The notes: generated from the sequence alone by a model not told the origin. DNA of 64,000 bases from Enterobacter soli ATCC BAA-2102 (GCF_001654845.1 NZ_LXES01000036.1:46756-110755), one strand, 5' to 3'; positions 51,494-61,887 are shown, counted from the stretch's first letter. Program-made: numbers and translations.

Positions 51494-51576
51494 CGTGATA
51501 GCTAACTCAATATAACAAAATTGTATCTTTTTTGTTAAAACCAATCTTGTGTGTGCTTGTCTATACAAGTATATCT
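51494..51576 (+). promoter_or_regulatory. hutUH promoter: CRP, NAC and HutC sites
   Basis: A CRP-like site CGTGA-N6-ACTCA (51494-51509) is followed by ATAACAAAATTGTAT (51512-51526), which fits the NAC pattern ATA-N9-TAT. A -35-like TTGTGT (51547-51552), the inverted repeat CTTGT-N4-ACAAG (51556-51569), and a -10-like TATATC (51570-51575) follow. With a start near 51583 the CRP site is centred at -81.5 and NAC at -64, the spacing I recall for Klebsiella hutU. Confidence 0.75.
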
Positions 51577-51610
51577 ATTTGTATCATCTGTCCCGTATGA
51601 GGAGCACACA

Positions 51611-53296
51611 ATGTCGTCAGGTAAATACCGCCAGCAGGATGTCCGCGCCGCGCGCGGCACCACGCTCACCGCAAAAAGCTGGCTCACCGAAGCACCGCTG
51701 CGCATGTTGATGAACAACCTTGATCCTGAGGTCGCAGAAAATCCCCATGAGTTAGTGGTCTACGGCGGCATTGGCCGCGCCGCGCGCAACTGGGAGTGCT
51801 ACGACGCCATTGTAGAAGCCCTGACTCAACTGGAAAACGACGAAACCCTGCTGGTGCAATCCGGCAAGCCGGTCGGGGTATTCAAAACTCACAAAAACGC
51901 ACCGCGCGTGCTGATTGCAAACTCAAACCTGGTGCCACACTGGGCGACCTGGGAACACTTCAACGAGCTGGACGCGAAAGGGCTGGCGATGTACGGCCAG
52001 ATGACGGCGGGCAGCTGGATCTACATTGGCAGCCAGGGGATTGTGCAGGGAACCTATGAAACCTTCGTTGAAGCCGGTCGCCAGCACTATAGCGGCTCGC
52101 TGAAAGGCCGCTGGGTCCTGACTGCGGGCCTGGGCGGAATGGGCGGCGCACAGCCGCTGGCAGCAACGCTTGCCGGTGCCTGTTCCCTGAACATTGAATG
52201 CCAGCAGAGCCGCATCGATTTCCGTCTGCGTACCCGCTATGTTGACGAGCAGGCCGAAAACCTTGATGACGCGCTGGCACGTATTAAAAAATACACCGCG
52301 GAAGGTAAAGCTATGTCGATTGCCCTGTGCGGTAACGCGGCAGATATCGTCCCGGAACTGGTGGCTCGTGGCGTTCGCCCGGATTTAGTTACCGACCAGA
52401 CCAGCGCCCACGACCCGCTGCACGGCTATCTGCCAAAAGGCTGGACGTGGGAAGCCTACCAGCAAAAAGCCGAAACCGATCCGGAAGGCACGGTGCTCGC
52501 GGCAAAACAATCCATGGCAGAGCATGTGAGCGCCATGCTGGCGTTCAGCAAAATGGGCATCCCAACCTTCGATTACGGCAACAACATTCGCCAGATGGCA
52601 AAAGAGATGGGCGTTGCCAATGCCTTTGATTTCCCGGGCTTCGTACCGGCTTATATCCGCCCGCTGTTCTGTCGCGGTATTGGCCCGTTCCGCTGGGTGG
52701 CCCTGTCCGGCGACCCGGAAGATATCTACAAAACGGATGCAAAAGTTAAAGAGATTGTCGCAGACGACGAACACCTGCATCACTGGCTGGATATGGCCCG
52801 CGAACGCATTAACTTCCAGGGCTTACCGGCGCGTATCTGCTGGGTAGGGCTGGAATGGCGCCAGAAGCTGGGCCTGGCGTTTAACGAAATGGTGCGCAGC
52901 GGTGAAGTTTCCGCACCGATTGTTATCGGGCGTGATCACCTCGATTCCGGTTCGGTCGCCAGCCCGAACCGTGAAACCGAAGCCATGCGTGACGGATCGG
53001 ATGCGGTATCCGACTGGCCATTGCTGAATGCGTTGCTGAACACCGCCAGCGGTGCAACCTGGGTATCACTGCACCACGGCGGCGGCGTAGGAATGGGCTT
53101 CTCCCAGCATTCGGGGATGGTCATTGTCTGCGACGGCACTGACGAAGCGGCCGCGCGTATCGCTCGCGTGCTGCATAACGACCCGGCAACCGGCGTGATG
53201 CGTCACGCGGATGCGGGTTACGAGATAGCGGTTGAATGTGCCAAAGAGCAGGGGCTAAACCTGCCGATGATCCCTGCCACACAAGGAAAGCTTTAA
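51611..53296 (+). CDS. hutU: urocanate hydratase
   Basis: HutU adds water to urocanate with NAD as an electrophilic cofactor, giving imidazolonepropionate. The 561-residue protein starts [20 protein letters not shown]. It contains the glycine-rich NAD-binding segment [19 protein letters not shown], the [17 protein letters not shown] motif and the late [21 protein letters not shown] chose the ATG at 51611 behind GAGGAGCACACA; the frame opens at 51551 inside the promoter. The stop overlaps hutH by one base. Confidence 0.96.
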   Translation: MSSGKYRQQDVRAARGTTLTAKSWLTEAPLRMLMNNLDPEVAENPHELVVYGGIGRAARNWECYDAIVEALTQLENDETLLVQSGKPVGVFKTHKNAPRVLIANSNLVPHWATWEHFNELDAKGLAMYGQMTAGSWIYIGSQGIVQGTYETFVEAGRQHYSGSLKGRWVLTAGLGGMGGAQPLAATLAGACSLNIECQQSRIDFRLRTRYVDEQAENLDDALARIKKYTAEGKAMSIALCGNAADIVPELVARGVRPDLVTDQTSAHDPLHGYLPKGWTWEAYQQKAETDPEGTVLAAKQSMAEHVSAMLAFSKMGIPTFDYGNNIRQMAKEMGVANAFDFPGFVPAYIRPLFCRGIGPFRWVALSGDPEDIYKTDAKVKEIVADDEHLHHWLDMARERINFQGLPARICWVGLEWRQKLGLAFNEMVRSGEVSAPIVIGRDHLDSGSVASPNRETEAMRDGSDAVSDWPLLNALLNTASGATWVSLHHGGGVGMGFSQHSGMVIVCDGTDEAAARIARVLHNDPATGVMRHADAGYEIAVECAKEQGLNLPMIPATQGKL

Positions 53297-54816
53297 TGAA
53301 CGCTCTTACACTCACTCCCGGCTCACTGACGCTAAAACAGCTGCGTAACGTCTGGCGTCACCCGGTAACACTGGCGCTGGATGAAAGCGCCCATCGCGCA
53401 ATTAACGACAGCGTTGCCTGCGTCGAGGCCATTGTGGCCGAAGGGCGCACCGCATACGGTATCAACACCGGATTTGGCCTGTTAGCCCAGACGCGAATTG
53501 CGACTCACGATCTGGAAAACCTGCAACGCTCGCTGGTGCTTTCCCATGCAGCGGGTGTGGGGCAGCCGCTGGATGATGAGATTGTCCGTCTGATGATGGT
53601 GCTCAAAATCAACAGCCTGGCGCGTGGTTTTTCCGGCATCCGACTGAGCGTTATCCAGGCGCTGATGGCGCTGGTGAATGCCGGAGTTTATCCGTGGATC
53701 CCGGCGAAAGGCTCAGTGGGCGCTTCCGGCGACCTGGCACCGCTGGCGCATATGTCTTTGCTACTGCTGGGTGAAGGCAAGGCGCGCTGGCAGGGAGAGT
53801 GGTTACCTGCAACAGAAGCGCTGAAAAAAGCCGGTCTGGCGCCGATTACGCTGGCGGCGAAAGAGGGGCTGGCGCTGCTCAATGGGACGCAGGCATCCAC
53901 GGCGTTTGCCCTGCGCGGCCTGTTTGAAGCCGAAGATCTGTTTGCCTCGGCGGTGGTGTGCGGTGCACTGACCACGGAAGCGGTGCTCGGCTCTCGTCGT
54001 CCGTTTGATGCCCGTATTCACGAGGTGCGCGGTCAGCGCGGGCAGATTGACGCTGCCGCCCTGTATCGCCATCTGCTGACCGATACCAGTGACATTGCCG
54101 AGTCTCACCATAACTGCGACAAGGTGCAGGACCCGTATTCCCTGCGCTGCCAGCCGCAGGTGATGGGGGCGTGTCTGACGCAGCTGCGTCAGGCGGCAGA
54201 GGTATTGCTGGTGGAAGCTAACGCGGTGTCGGATAACCCGCTGGTGTTTGCCCAGGAAAACGAGGTGGTGTCCGGCGGTAACTTCCACGCCGAGCCTGTG
54301 GCGATGGCGGCGGATAACATCGCGCTGGCCATTGCCGAAGTGGGTGCGTTATCTGAACGCCGTATCGCGCTGATGATGGACAAACACATGTCTCAGCTGC
54401 CGCCGTTCCTGGTGCGTAACGGTGGGGTGAACTCGGGCTTTATGATTGCCCAGGTGACGGCCGCGGCGCTGGCAAGTGAGAACAAAGCGTTGTCGCATCC
54501 ACACAGCGTGGACAGCCTGCCGACTTCGGCAAACCAGGAAGATCACGTTTCGATGGCTCCGGCTGCCGGGCGTCGTCTGTGGGAGATGGCTTCTAACACC
54601 CGCGGCGTGCTGGCGGTTGAGTGGCTGGCAGCCTGCCAGGGGATCGATCTGCGTGATGGGCTGAAATCCAGTGCATTGCTGGAACAGGCGCGCCATGTTC
54701 TGCGCGAGCATGTCACGCATTATGACGATGATCGTTTCTTTGCCCCGGATATTGATAAAGCGATGCAGCTTCTTGAAGAAGGGCGACTGGTGGGATTATT
54801 ACCTTCTGTGCTGTGA
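53296..54816 (+). CDS. hutH: histidine ammonia-lyase
   Basis: HutH removes ammonia from L-histidine to form urocanate, the first step of the pathway. The 506-residue protein contains Ala143-Ser144-Gly145 in [15 protein letters not shown], which cyclises to the MIO cofactor. Other family segments are [15 protein letters not shown] and [19 protein letters not shown]. It starts at ATG overlapping the hutU stop, after GGAAAG. The hut cluster ends here at REP sequences. Confidence 0.97.
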   Translation: MNALTLTPGSLTLKQLRNVWRHPVTLALDESAHRAINDSVACVEAIVAEGRTAYGINTGFGLLAQTRIATHDLENLQRSLVLSHAAGVGQPLDDEIVRLMMVLKINSLARGFSGIRLSVIQALMALVNAGVYPWIPAKGSVGASGDLAPLAHMSLLLLGEGKARWQGEWLPATEALKKAGLAPITLAAKEGLALLNGTQASTAFALRGLFEAEDLFASAVVCGALTTEAVLGSRRPFDARIHEVRGQRGQIDAAALYRHLLTDTSDIAESHHNCDKVQDPYSLRCQPQVMGACLTQLRQAAEVLLVEANAVSDNPLVFAQENEVVSGGNFHAEPVAMAADNIALAIAEVGALSERRIALMMDKHMSQLPPFLVRNGGVNSGFMIAQVTAAALASENKALSHPHSVDSLPTSANQEDHVSMAPAAGRRLWEMASNTRGVLAVEWLAACQGIDLRDGLKSSALLEQARHVLREHVTHYDDDRFFAPDIDKAMQLLEEGRLVGLLPSVL

Positions 54817-54830
54817 TTGTTTGCCCGGTG

Positions 54831-54900
54831 GCGCTGCGCTTACCGGGCCTACGAGTGCAAAATGTAGGCCGGGTAAGGCGAAGCCGCCACCCGGCTTTTT
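54831..54900. repeat. REP pair after hutH, with terminator
   Basis: Two REP units in opposite orientation (54823-54851 approximately, with GCCCGG/CCGGGC arms, and 54864-54895) separate hutH from ybhB. The second unit ends CCGGC followed by seven T, so it can act as the hutUH terminator. The first ybhB stop base follows at 54901. Confidence 0.8.
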
Positions 54901-55377
54901 TCAGGAGTACATCGCCGTTATCGAGGCGCTTCCCAGCGTTTGGAAGTGCACGTTAAAACCCACCATCGCGCCGCTGGCACCTTCGTCCACCTCAATCTTA
55001 TCCACATCCAGTGCATGAACCGTGAAGATATAGCGGTGGGTTTCCCCTTTTGGTGGCGCCGCGCCGCCGTAGCCCGCTTTACCAAAATCGGTACGCGTCT
55101 GGATCGCGCCTTCTGGCAGGGCGGAAACGCCAGAACCCGCACCCTGCGGCAGGACGCGCGTGCTGGCAGGCAGGTTGGCGACAATCCAGTGCCACCAGCC
55201 GGAGCCGGTTGGCGCATCCGGGTCGTAGCAGGTGACGACAAAGCTTTTGGTTCCCGCAGGAACGTCATCCCAGGCCAGATGCGGGGATAAATTATCCCCC
55301 TGATATCCCATTCCGTTAAATACGTGGCGCTCAGGCAATTTCTCGCCGTCGCGCAGATCCTGACTGATGAGTTTCAT
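54901..55377 (-). CDS. ybhB: YbhB/YbcL family Raf kinase inhibitor-like protein
   Basis: YbhB belongs to the phosphatidylethanolamine-binding protein (PEBP/RKIP) family; its bacterial role is not established. The 158-residue protein has the family motifs TCYDPDAPTGSGWWHWIVANL, which covers the ligand-pocket DPDxP and HW region, and GETHRYIFTVHALD. I chose the ATG at 55377 (MKLISQDLRDGEKLP) by homologue length; a GTG or ATG further back at 55404 is less supported. No signal peptide is seen. Confidence 0.92.
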   Translation of the reverse strand: MKLISQDLRDGEKLPERHVFNGMGYQGDNLSPHLAWDDVPAGTKSFVVTCYDPDAPTGSGWWHWIVANLPASTRVLPQGAGSGVSALPEGAIQTRTDFGKAGYGGAAPPKGETHRYIFTVHALDVDKIEVDEGASGAMVGFNVHFQTLGSASITAMYS

Positions 55378-55447
55378 TCGTTTTCTCCGTACTGAGCCGT
55401 GCAAAAAGTGTAATGCATAAACAGAGTACCGAAGCTAACGCCCTGGA

Positions 55448-56737
55448 TTAAATCGCAAAATGTGCGGGAACCTTAACCGCTTCGACAACCGCGGCGGTCA
55501 GCTTGCGCAGCTGTACCCCGGTAATAAGGTACGGCGGCATCAGATAAATCAGTTTCCCGAAAGGACGAACCCAGACGCCACGCTCGACGAAGAAGCGTTG
55601 TAGCGCGGCCATATTTACCGGATGCGTTGTCTCAATCACGCCAATTGCGCCAAGTACGCGCACATCCGCCACAAACTCAGAGTCTGATGCCGCGCTGAGC
55701 TCCTGCTGAAGCTGCGCTTCAATCGCGGCAACCTGGGTTTGCCATTCACCGCTTTCCAGAATGGCCAGGCTTTCGCTTGCCACCGCACAGGCCAGTGGAT
55801 TTCCCATAAATGTCGGGCCATGCATAAAGCAACCCGCTTCGCCGTCGCTGATGGTATCCGCAACGTGGCGGGTGGTGAGCGTGGCGGAAAGCGTCATCGT
55901 GCCACCGGTCAATGCCTTACCCAGGCACAGGATATCCGGCGCAATACCGGCATGTTCGCAGGCAAACAGTTTACCGGTGCGGCCAAAGCCGGTGGCTATC
56001 TCATCAGCAATCAGCAGAATGCCCTCGCGATCGCACATCTTACGAATACGTTTTAGCCACTCCGGGTGGTACATGCGCATCCCGCCCGCGCCCTGCACAA
56101 CGGGTTCCAGGATCACGGCGGCTATCTCGTGGCGGTGCGCGGCCATCAGGCGTGCGAAGCCCACCATATCGGCTTCGTTCCATTCGCCATCAAAGCGGCT
56201 CTGCGGCGCTGGGGCAAACAGGTTATCCGGCAGGTAGCCTTTCCACAGGCTGTGCATCGAGTTATCCGGGTCACAGACCGACATGGCGCCGAAGGTATCC
56301 CCGTGATAACCGTTGCGGAAGGTGAGGAACCGCTGGCGAGACTCGCCTTTGGCGTGCCAGTACTGCAACGCCATTTTCATCGCCACCTCAACGGCCACGG
56401 AACCTGAGTCAGCGAGGAAAACGCACTCCAGCGAGTCCGGCGTCATCGCCACCAGACGGCGGCAAAGATCAACCGCAGGCTGATGGGTGATACCGCCGAA
56501 CATCACGTGCGACATCTGGTCAATCTGCGCTTTCATCGCCGCGTTCAGACGCGGATTGTTGTAACCGTGAATGGCGGCCCACCAGGAAGACATCCCGTCA
56601 ACAAGCCGCTCTCCGCTGGCGAGATGCAGTTCGCAGCCTCGGGCAGAGGCCACCGGGTAAACGGGCAGCGGGTTCGTCGTGGAAGTGTAAGGGTGCCAGA
56701 TATGCAGCTTATCGAAGGCGAGATCGTCCTGGGTCAT
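55448..56737 (-). CDS. bioA: adenosylmethionine-8-amino-7-oxononanoate transaminase
   Basis: BioA converts 8-amino-7-oxononanoate (KAPA) to 7,8-diaminononanoate using S-adenosylmethionine as amino donor. The 429-residue PLP enzyme has [29 protein letters not shown] and the PLP lysine region [14 protein letters not shown] (Lys274 in E. coli). I chose the ATG at 56737 because it gives the family length; the frame extends to 56755 inside the operator. It is divergent from bioBFCD under BirA control. Confidence 0.97.
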   Translation of the reverse strand: MTQDDLAFDKLHIWHPYTSTTNPLPVYPVASARGCELHLASGERLVDGMSSWWAAIHGYNNPRLNAAMKAQIDQMSHVMFGGITHQPAVDLCRRLVAMTPDSLECVFLADSGSVAVEVAMKMALQYWHAKGESRQRFLTFRNGYHGDTFGAMSVCDPDNSMHSLWKGYLPDNLFAPAPQSRFDGEWNEADMVGFARLMAAHRHEIAAVILEPVVQGAGGMRMYHPEWLKRIRKMCDREGILLIADEIATGFGRTGKLFACEHAGIAPDILCLGKALTGGTMTLSATLTTRHVADTISDGEAGCFMHGPTFMGNPLACAVASESLAILESGEWQTQVAAIEAQLQQELSAASDSEFVADVRVLGAIGVIETTHPVNMAALQRFFVERGVWVRPFGKLIYLMPPYLITGVQLRKLTAAVVEAVKVPAHFAI

Positions 56738-56743
56738 AATCGA

Positions 56744-56779
56744 CTTGTAAACCATTTTGAAAAGTTTTAGGTTTACGAG
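56744..56779. promoter_or_regulatory. BirA operator between bioA and bioB
   Basis: CTTGTAAACC-N16-GGTTTACGAG is the two-armed bio operator with the E. coli spacing. One base breaks perfect symmetry (ACAAG expected, ACGAG found). BirA with biotinyl-AMP would repress both divergent promoters. Confidence 0.85.
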
Positions 56780-56823
56780 TATAAACCGAACCGGAAATTA
56801 ACAAAACCCTTTGGAGAAGCCCG

Positions 56824-57864
56824 ATGGCTCACCACGCACGCTGGACAATGTCGCAAGTTACTGAATTATTCAATAAACCTTTCCTTGAGCTATTGTTTGA
56901 AGCGCAAACGGTACACCGTCAGCACTTCGACCCGCGTCATGTGCAGGTCAGTACGCTGCTGTCGATTAAGACGGGCGCGTGCCCGGAAGATTGCAAATAT
57001 TGCCCGCAAAGTGCCCGCTATAAAACCGGTCTTGAATCCGAACGCCTGATGGAAGTTGAGCAGGTTCTGGATTCCGCGCGTAAAGCGAAAAACGCCGGGT
57101 CGACCCGTTTTTGCATGGGTGCGGCGTGGAAAAACCCGCACGATCGCGACATGCCATACCTGGAACAGATGGTGAAAGGCGTGAAGGAGATGGGGCTGGA
57201 AGCCTGTATGACCCTGGGAACGCTGAATGACGATCAGGCGCAACGCTTGTCCGCTGCGGGGCTGGATTACTACAACCATAACCTCGACACCTCTCCGGAG
57301 TTTTACGGCAACATCATCACCACGCGTACCTACCAGGAGCGTCTGGACACGCTGGATAAAGTCCGCGATGCAGGCATCAAAGTGTGTTCCGGCGGGATCG
57401 TTGGTCTGGGCGAAACGGTGAAAGATCGCGCTGGCTTGCTGCTGCAACTGGCCAACCTGCCAACCCCACCAGAAAGCGTGCCAATCAACATGCTGGTTAA
57501 GGTGAAAGGTACGCCGCTGGCGGATAACGACGATGTCGATGCGTTTGATTTTATCCGTACCATTGCGGTGGCGCGCATCATGATGCCAACTTCCTTTGTG
57601 CGCCTGTCTGCCGGACGCGAGCAGATGAGCGAACAGACCCAGGCTATGTGCTTTATGGCCGGTGCGAACTCCATCTTCTACGGCTGCAAACTGCTGACCA
57701 CGCCAAACCCGGAAGAGGACAAAGACGTCCAGTTGTTCCGTAAATTGGGGCTGAATCCGCATCAGACCGAGGTGCTGACGGGTGATAACGAGCAACAGCA
57801 GCAGCTGGAGCAGCAAATTTTCAACGCCGATACTGACCAGTTTTACAACGCGGCGACCGTATGA
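56824..57864 (+). CDS. bioB: biotin synthase
   Basis: BioB inserts sulfur into dethiobiotin to form biotin by radical SAM chemistry. The 346-residue protein has the radical SAM cysteines Cys53, Cys57 and Cys60 in CPEDCKYC. The segments [13 protein letters not shown] and GGIVGLGET and the later [12 protein letters not shown] are typical, the last holding the arginine near the [2Fe-2S] sulfur-donor cluster. It starts [16 protein letters not shown], and its stop overlaps bioF as ATGA. Confidence 0.98.
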   Translation: MAHHARWTMSQVTELFNKPFLELLFEAQTVHRQHFDPRHVQVSTLLSIKTGACPEDCKYCPQSARYKTGLESERLMEVEQVLDSARKAKNAGSTRFCMGAAWKNPHDRDMPYLEQMVKGVKEMGLEACMTLGTLNDDQAQRLSAAGLDYYNHNLDTSPEFYGNIITTRTYQERLDTLDKVRDAGIKVCSGGIVGLGETVKDRAGLLLQLANLPTPPESVPINMLVKVKGTPLADNDDVDAFDFIRTIAVARIMMPTSFVRLSAGREQMSEQTQAMCFMAGANSIFYGCKLLTTPNPEEDKDVQLFRKLGLNPHQTEVLTGDNEQQQQLEQQIFNADTDQFYNAATV

Positions 57865-59018
57865 CCTGGCAACAACGCATAAACACCGCCCTGGAGGAAC
57901 GCCGGGCGGCGGAGACTTTTCGCGTACGCAGGGTGGTGGAAAACGGTGCAGGCCGTTTTCTCACCCGCGACAATCAGCGTTTTTGCAATTTCTCCAGTAA
58001 CGATTATCTGGCCCTGAGTCAGCACCCGCAGGTTGTCCGCGCCTGGCAGCAGGGTGCCGAACGTTACGGCGTGGGCAGTGGCGGATCGGGCCACGTCAGC
58101 GGCTACACCACAGCCCATCAGGCGCTGGAAGAAGAGCTTGCCGACTGGTTGGGGTATCCCCGTGCGTTGCTGTTTATCTCGGGCTTTGCGGCCAATCAGG
58201 CGGTGATTACTGCCCTGATGGGGAAAGACGACAGAATTGTGGCCGACCGTTTAAGCCATGCCTCACTACTGGAGGCGGCAAACCTGAGTCCGGCGCAGCT
58301 TCGCCGCTTTGCCCATAATGACGCCACCCCGCTTCACGCTCTGCTGGGCAAACCCTGTGACGGCCAGCAGCTGGTGGTGACGGAAGGGGTGTTTAGCATG
58401 GACGGCGACAGTGCACCGCTGAACGCCCTGCATGACACAGCGCAGCAGCACAATGCCTGGCTGCTGGTGGATGATGCCCACGGCATCGGTGTGGTGGGTG
58501 ATGAAGGGCGCGGAAGCGCGTATCACCAGGGCGTGAAACCCGAATTGCTGGTGGTGACGTTCGGTAAAGGATTCGGCGTCAGCGGCGCGGCGGTACTGTG
58601 CAGTGAAACGGTGGCCGATTATCTGCTGCAATTCGCACGACACCTGATTTACAGCACCAGTATGCCACCTGCGCAGGCCGTGGCGCTATCTGCGGCTATG
58701 CAGGTCATTCGCGGGGATGACGGAGAAGCACGTCGGCAGCGCTTAGCGCAGCACATTCGCCATTTCCGCCGGGGCTTAAGCACGCTACCTTTCCAGAGCA
58801 CTGACTCACTGAGTGCCATTCAGCCGGTGATCGTGGGGGATAACGGCCAGGCGCTGGAGCTGGCGCAACGGCTTCGTGAACAGGGCATGTGGGTGACGGC
58901 GATCCGCCCGCCGACTGTACCACCGGGTACGGCGCGGTTACGCCTCACGCTCACGGCGGCGCACGAAACGCAGGATATCGATACGCTGCTGGAGGCGCTG
59001 CATGTCGCCCGTCAATAA
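57861..59018 (+). CDS. bioF: 8-amino-7-oxononanoate synthase
   Basis: BioF condenses pimeloyl-ACP with alanine to KAPA using PLP. The 385-residue protein is one residue longer than E. coli BioF. It has the N-terminal [37 protein letters not shown], and the PLP lysine region [16 protein letters not shown]. The start overlaps bioB by four bases and the end overlaps bioC by 17 bases. Confidence 0.97.
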   Translation: MTWQQRINTALEERRAAETFRVRRVVENGAGRFLTRDNQRFCNFSSNDYLALSQHPQVVRAWQQGAERYGVGSGGSGHVSGYTTAHQALEEELADWLGYPRALLFISGFAANQAVITALMGKDDRIVADRLSHASLLEAANLSPAQLRRFAHNDATPLHALLGKPCDGQQLVVTEGVFSMDGDSAPLNALHDTAQQHNAWLLVDDAHGIGVVGDEGRGSAYHQGVKPELLVVTFGKGFGVSGAAVLCSETVADYLLQFARHLIYSTSMPPAQAVALSAAMQVIRGDDGEARRQRLAQHIRHFRRGLSTLPFQSTDSLSAIQPVIVGDNGQALELAQRLREQGMWVTAIRPPTVPPGTARLRLTLTAAHETQDIDTLLEALHVARQ

Positions 59019-59757
59019 AGAGGCCATTGCAGCCGCGTTTGGCCGCGCGGCGCAGAGCTATTCACAACACGATGAACTGCAACGTCAGAGCGCGCGTGGG
59101 TTGCTCCGCACGCTGGGTGAAAGCGATTTCCCGCAGGTGCTGGATGCCGGGTGTGGCCCGGGCGCAAATAGCCGCTACTGGCGTGCGGCGGGAAGCTGTG
59201 TGACGGCTATCGATCTCTCCTCGCAAATGCTGGACGAAGCACGCCAGCAACAGGCGGCCGACCGCTATCTGGTGGCGGATATTGAAGCTATTCCCCTGCC
59301 AGATGAGCAGTTTGACCTGGTGTGGAGCCACCTTGCGGTGCAGTGGTGCAGCAGCCTGCCTCAGGCGTTGCATGAACTGTATCGCGTGGCACGACCAGGC
59401 GGAAAAATCGCCTTTACCACGCTGCTTGAAAGCTCGTTGCCGGAGCTAAATCAGGCCTGGCACGCGGTGGATAGCGGGGCGCACGCGAACCGATTTTTAT
59501 CGCAGGACGAAGTGCTCCAGGCGCTGAAAGGCTGGCGTTATCGCAGTGTGGTGCAGACCATTACGCTCAGTTTTAGCGATGCCCTCAGTGCCATGCGCTC
59601 ACTGAAAGGCATTGGGGCGACGCATTTGCATTCAGGGCGGGACACAAAACCGCTTACCCGTGGTCAGTTGCACCGTTTAGAGATGGCCTGGCCGCAGCAA
59701 CAGGGTGAGTTTCCGCTCTCTTATCAACTTTTTCATGGGATTATCGAACGTGACTGA
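59002..59757 (+). CDS. bioC: malonyl-ACP O-methyltransferase
   Basis: BioC methylates malonyl-ACP so that the fatty acid enzymes can build the pimeloyl chain. The 251-residue protein is a class I SAM methyltransferase with motif [15 protein letters not shown], the acidic ribose-binding residue in [10 protein letters not shown], and a later [12 protein letters not shown] segment known in BioC. The ATG at 59002 lies inside bioF, and the stop overlaps the chosen bioD start. Length equals E. coli BioC. Confidence 0.96.
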   Translation: MSPVNKEAIAAAFGRAAQSYSQHDELQRQSARGLLRTLGESDFPQVLDAGCGPGANSRYWRAAGSCVTAIDLSSQMLDEARQQQAADRYLVADIEAIPLPDEQFDLVWSHLAVQWCSSLPQALHELYRVARPGGKIAFTTLLESSLPELNQAWHAVDSGAHANRFLSQDEVLQALKGWRYRSVVQTITLSFSDALSAMRSLKGIGATHLHSGRDTKPLTRGQLHRLEMAWPQQQGEFPLSYQLFHGIIERD

Positions 59758-60451
59758 ACGTTATTTTGTCACCGGCACCGATACGGAAGTCGGTAAGACG
59801 GTTGCCAGCTCGGCGCTATTACAGGCGGCGAATCTGCAAGGGTTTATCACCGCTGGCTACAAACCTGTGGCCTCCGGCAGTGAAATGACGGCAGAGGGGT
59901 TACGCAACACCGACGCGCTGGCGTTGCAACGTAACAGCAGCCTTGCGCTGAGCTACCCGCAGGTGAATCCATACACGTTCGCGGAACCAACCTCGCCGCA
60001 CATCGTCAGTGCAGATGAAGGTCGGGCGATTGATTTCGCGGTGCTGTCGGGGGGATTACGTGCTCTGGAGCAGCAGGCAGAGTGGGTACTGGTGGAAGGG
60101 GCTGGCGGCTGGTTTACCCCGCTTTCGGACCAACAGACCTTTGCCGACTGGGTTCAGGCTGAGCAGCTTCCGGTCATTCTGGTGGTGGGGGTGAAGCTTG
60201 GCTGCATCAACCACGCCATGCTGACTGCGCAGGCTATCCAGCAGGCAGGGTTGCGCCTTGCGGGCTGGATAGCCAACGATGTGGTTGCCCCGGGCAGGCG
60301 TCATCAGGAGTATCTGGCAACGCTAAAACGCGTGCTGCCTGCGCCATGTCTGGGTGAGATCCCCTGGCTTGCTGAGGGGGCCGACAGTGCCGAAACCGGT
60401 CACTATCTGGATCTCAGCGTCTTGCCTCCAGCGTCATCCAGTGGGCAATAA
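59750..60451 (+). CDS. bioD: dethiobiotin synthetase
   Basis: BioD closes the ureido ring of dethiobiotin from diaminononanoate, CO2 and ATP. The product has the P-loop GTDTEVGKT (residues 9-17), [10 protein letters not shown] and [14 protein letters not shown] chose the GTG at 59750 (MTERYFVTG, 233 residues) because E. coli BioD starts MSKRYFVTG; an ATG at 59735 would give 238. The protein ends [11 protein letters not shown], about nine residues past the usual family end. This tail overlaps the last 38 bases of the convergent ATPase gene. Confidence 0.92.
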   Translation: MTERYFVTGTDTEVGKTVASSALLQAANLQGFITAGYKPVASGSEMTAEGLRNTDALALQRNSSLALSYPQVNPYTFAEPTSPHIVSADEGRAIDFAVLSGGLRALEQQAEWVLVEGAGGWFTPLSDQQTFADWVQAEQLPVILVVGVKLGCINHAMLTAQAIQQAGLRLAGWIANDVVAPGRRHQEYLATLKRVLPAPCLGEIPWLAEGADSAETGHYLDLSVLPPASSSGQ

Positions 60452-61136
60452 GCTCATCATTAAGCTCGTTAACGTGGCCCTGCGCCACGTTACGCCCGCG
60501 ATACAACATGCAGAAGCGGTCCGCAACCCGGCGGATAAACGATAGCTGCTGCTCCGCTAACAGTACTGTCATACCCAGCTCCCGGTTCAGCCGTATCAGC
60601 AGTTGCGCAAGCTTCTGGGCAAAGCTCGGCCCCGCGCCGTGCATCGGCTCATCCAGAATCAATACCCGCGGTCGGTTCACCAGGGCGTTGGCTATCGCCA
60701 GTTGATACTGAATATCCGGCGATAACCCGTTGGCGCGGGTCTGGCGCAGCGTATAGAGCTGCGGGAACAGGGCGTAAACCTCGCTTTTGGCGGTGGCATC
60801 CGGCTTCCCGGTGGCCCGCATCGCGATATGCAGATTTTCTTCAATGGTCAGTTGCGAGAATATCCGCCTGTCCTGCGGGACGTAGCCAATGCCAGGACGG
60901 TTTCGCTGTTCCGGTGGCTGGCTGAGCAGGTCACGCGGAGGGGCGCCTGCTTCATGCCAGATGATGGTTCCGCTCTCAACGGGTAAATTGCCCGCGATAC
61001 AGTTCATCAGCGTGGATTTCCCCATACCCGGCAGGCCAACGACCCCCGTACACAGACCTGGCGGTAAATCTAAATCAACATTCCATAGCGTATGTTGGCT
61101 TCCGTAAAACTGATTCACTGCACGCAGACTCAACAT
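60414..61136 (-). CDS. orphan ABC-type ATPase, UrtE/LivF-like, degenerate signature
   Basis: The 240-residue protein resembles the UrtE/LivF type ATPases of urea and branched-chain amino acid importers. Walker A GLPGMGKST (34-42), the Q-loop at Gln88 and Walker B LILDEP (159-164) are intact. The ABC signature LSGGQ, however, reads LSPDI at 138-142. No permease or binding protein lies nearby, so its partner is unknown. I chose the ATG at 61136 because AAGGAGAG sits immediately upstream and an ATG at 61154 would include it. E. coli lacks a gene here. It may be a relic of a transport operon or serve another role. Confidence 0.85.
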   Translation of the reverse strand: MLSLRAVNQFYGSQHTLWNVDLDLPPGLCTGVVGLPGMGKSTLMNCIAGNLPVESGTIIWHEAGAPPRDLLSQPPEQRNRPGIGYVPQDRRIFSQLTIEENLHIAMRATGKPDATAKSEVYALFPQLYTLRQTRANGLSPDIQYQLAIANALVNRPRVLILDEPMHGAGPSFAQKLAQLLIRLNRELGMTVLLAEQQLSFIRRVADRFCMLYRGRNVAQGHVNELNDELIAHWMTLEARR

Positions 61137-61466
61137 GTTTCTCTCCTTAAACATCGATGTGGGTATGGCTCGTACGAATTGTGCAAAACTCCTGCCAGAA
61201 CCGTTAAGTTGATTAAAAAAGAGACTTTTTTAGGAATGAGCCTGGGGCAAGGGAGGGATGCGGCAGGGAATTGCACAGTAGCAGTGCCGGTGGTGTTGAT
61301 TTGTGGTGCAGCGGCATAATCACTGAATTGTGATTAAGATCTCACCAATCCGTTATGTCTGGCGCAACTGATTACCATCAAAAAAGAGCTATAAAAATTT
61401 TTTGTCACCCCACCGATGGGAAAAACCGGGAATTAGCTGAGTGGCGGTCTATACGGGCTGGAGGCA

Positions 61467-61491
61467 GTTATCCACTATTCCTGTGGATAAC
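61467..61491. promoter_or_regulatory. inverted pair of DnaA boxes
   Basis: GTTATCCAC-N7-GTGGATAAC is a perfect inverted repeat. The minus-strand box is TTATCCACA, the strongest DnaA-box form; the plus-strand box is TTATCCACT. DnaA involvement upstream of uvrB has been reported for E. coli. Confidence 0.65.
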
Positions 61492-61792
61492 CATGTGTAT
61501 TAGAGTTAGAAAACACGCGATAAGCGAGAGAATACGCGGCTTACGCCTGAATTGGTGCGAAACGCGGCTTTATGAAATATCGGTTAAAAATCAATTTGTT
61601 ATATAAAAGCAATTAGCGTAATGAAACTGTCACTGGTTGCCACAAAACTTTCATTACACACCTTGACAAATGTTAAAAAAGAAAAAGTTCTGGGGATAAC
61701 CCGGGTTCGCTGGTGTTTTATTTTGTCACAGTCTAAATTTTGACCGGGATTGCGCTAATCATCCGAACGCTACTCTAAATATCCTGCCACGC

Positions 61793-61812
61793 CACTGGTT
61801 TTTCATCCAGTA
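61793..61812. promoter_or_regulatory. LexA box of uvrB
   Basis: CACTGGTTTTTCATCCAGTA has the CTG-N10-CAG core of the SOS box and ends in the consensus CCAGTA. It lies 76 bases before uvrB, so uvrB should be induced by DNA damage. Confidence 0.88.
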
Positions 61813-61887
61813 TTTTTTACTGGCAATCCTGGCAGCTGCGAGTAAAATTACTCACCTGCCGCTAATTACGTCATCAGGTCATCGCCC

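Larger units (their letters stand above)
61137..61887. other. long intergenic region upstream of uvrB
   Basis: This 751-base region holds the uvrB promoter region with a LexA box and an inverted DnaA-box pair, plus the upstream control of the orphan ATPase. A further GGGGATAACCC palindrome lies at about 61692. The 83-codon frame at 61355 has no recognisable protein features. In E. coli uvrB is also driven by several promoters. Confidence 0.65.

Noticed and set aside
61355..61606. 83-codon plus-strand frame in the uvrB upstream gap.
   Set aside because: It runs through the DnaA boxes, has no clear ribosome-binding site and resembles no family I know.
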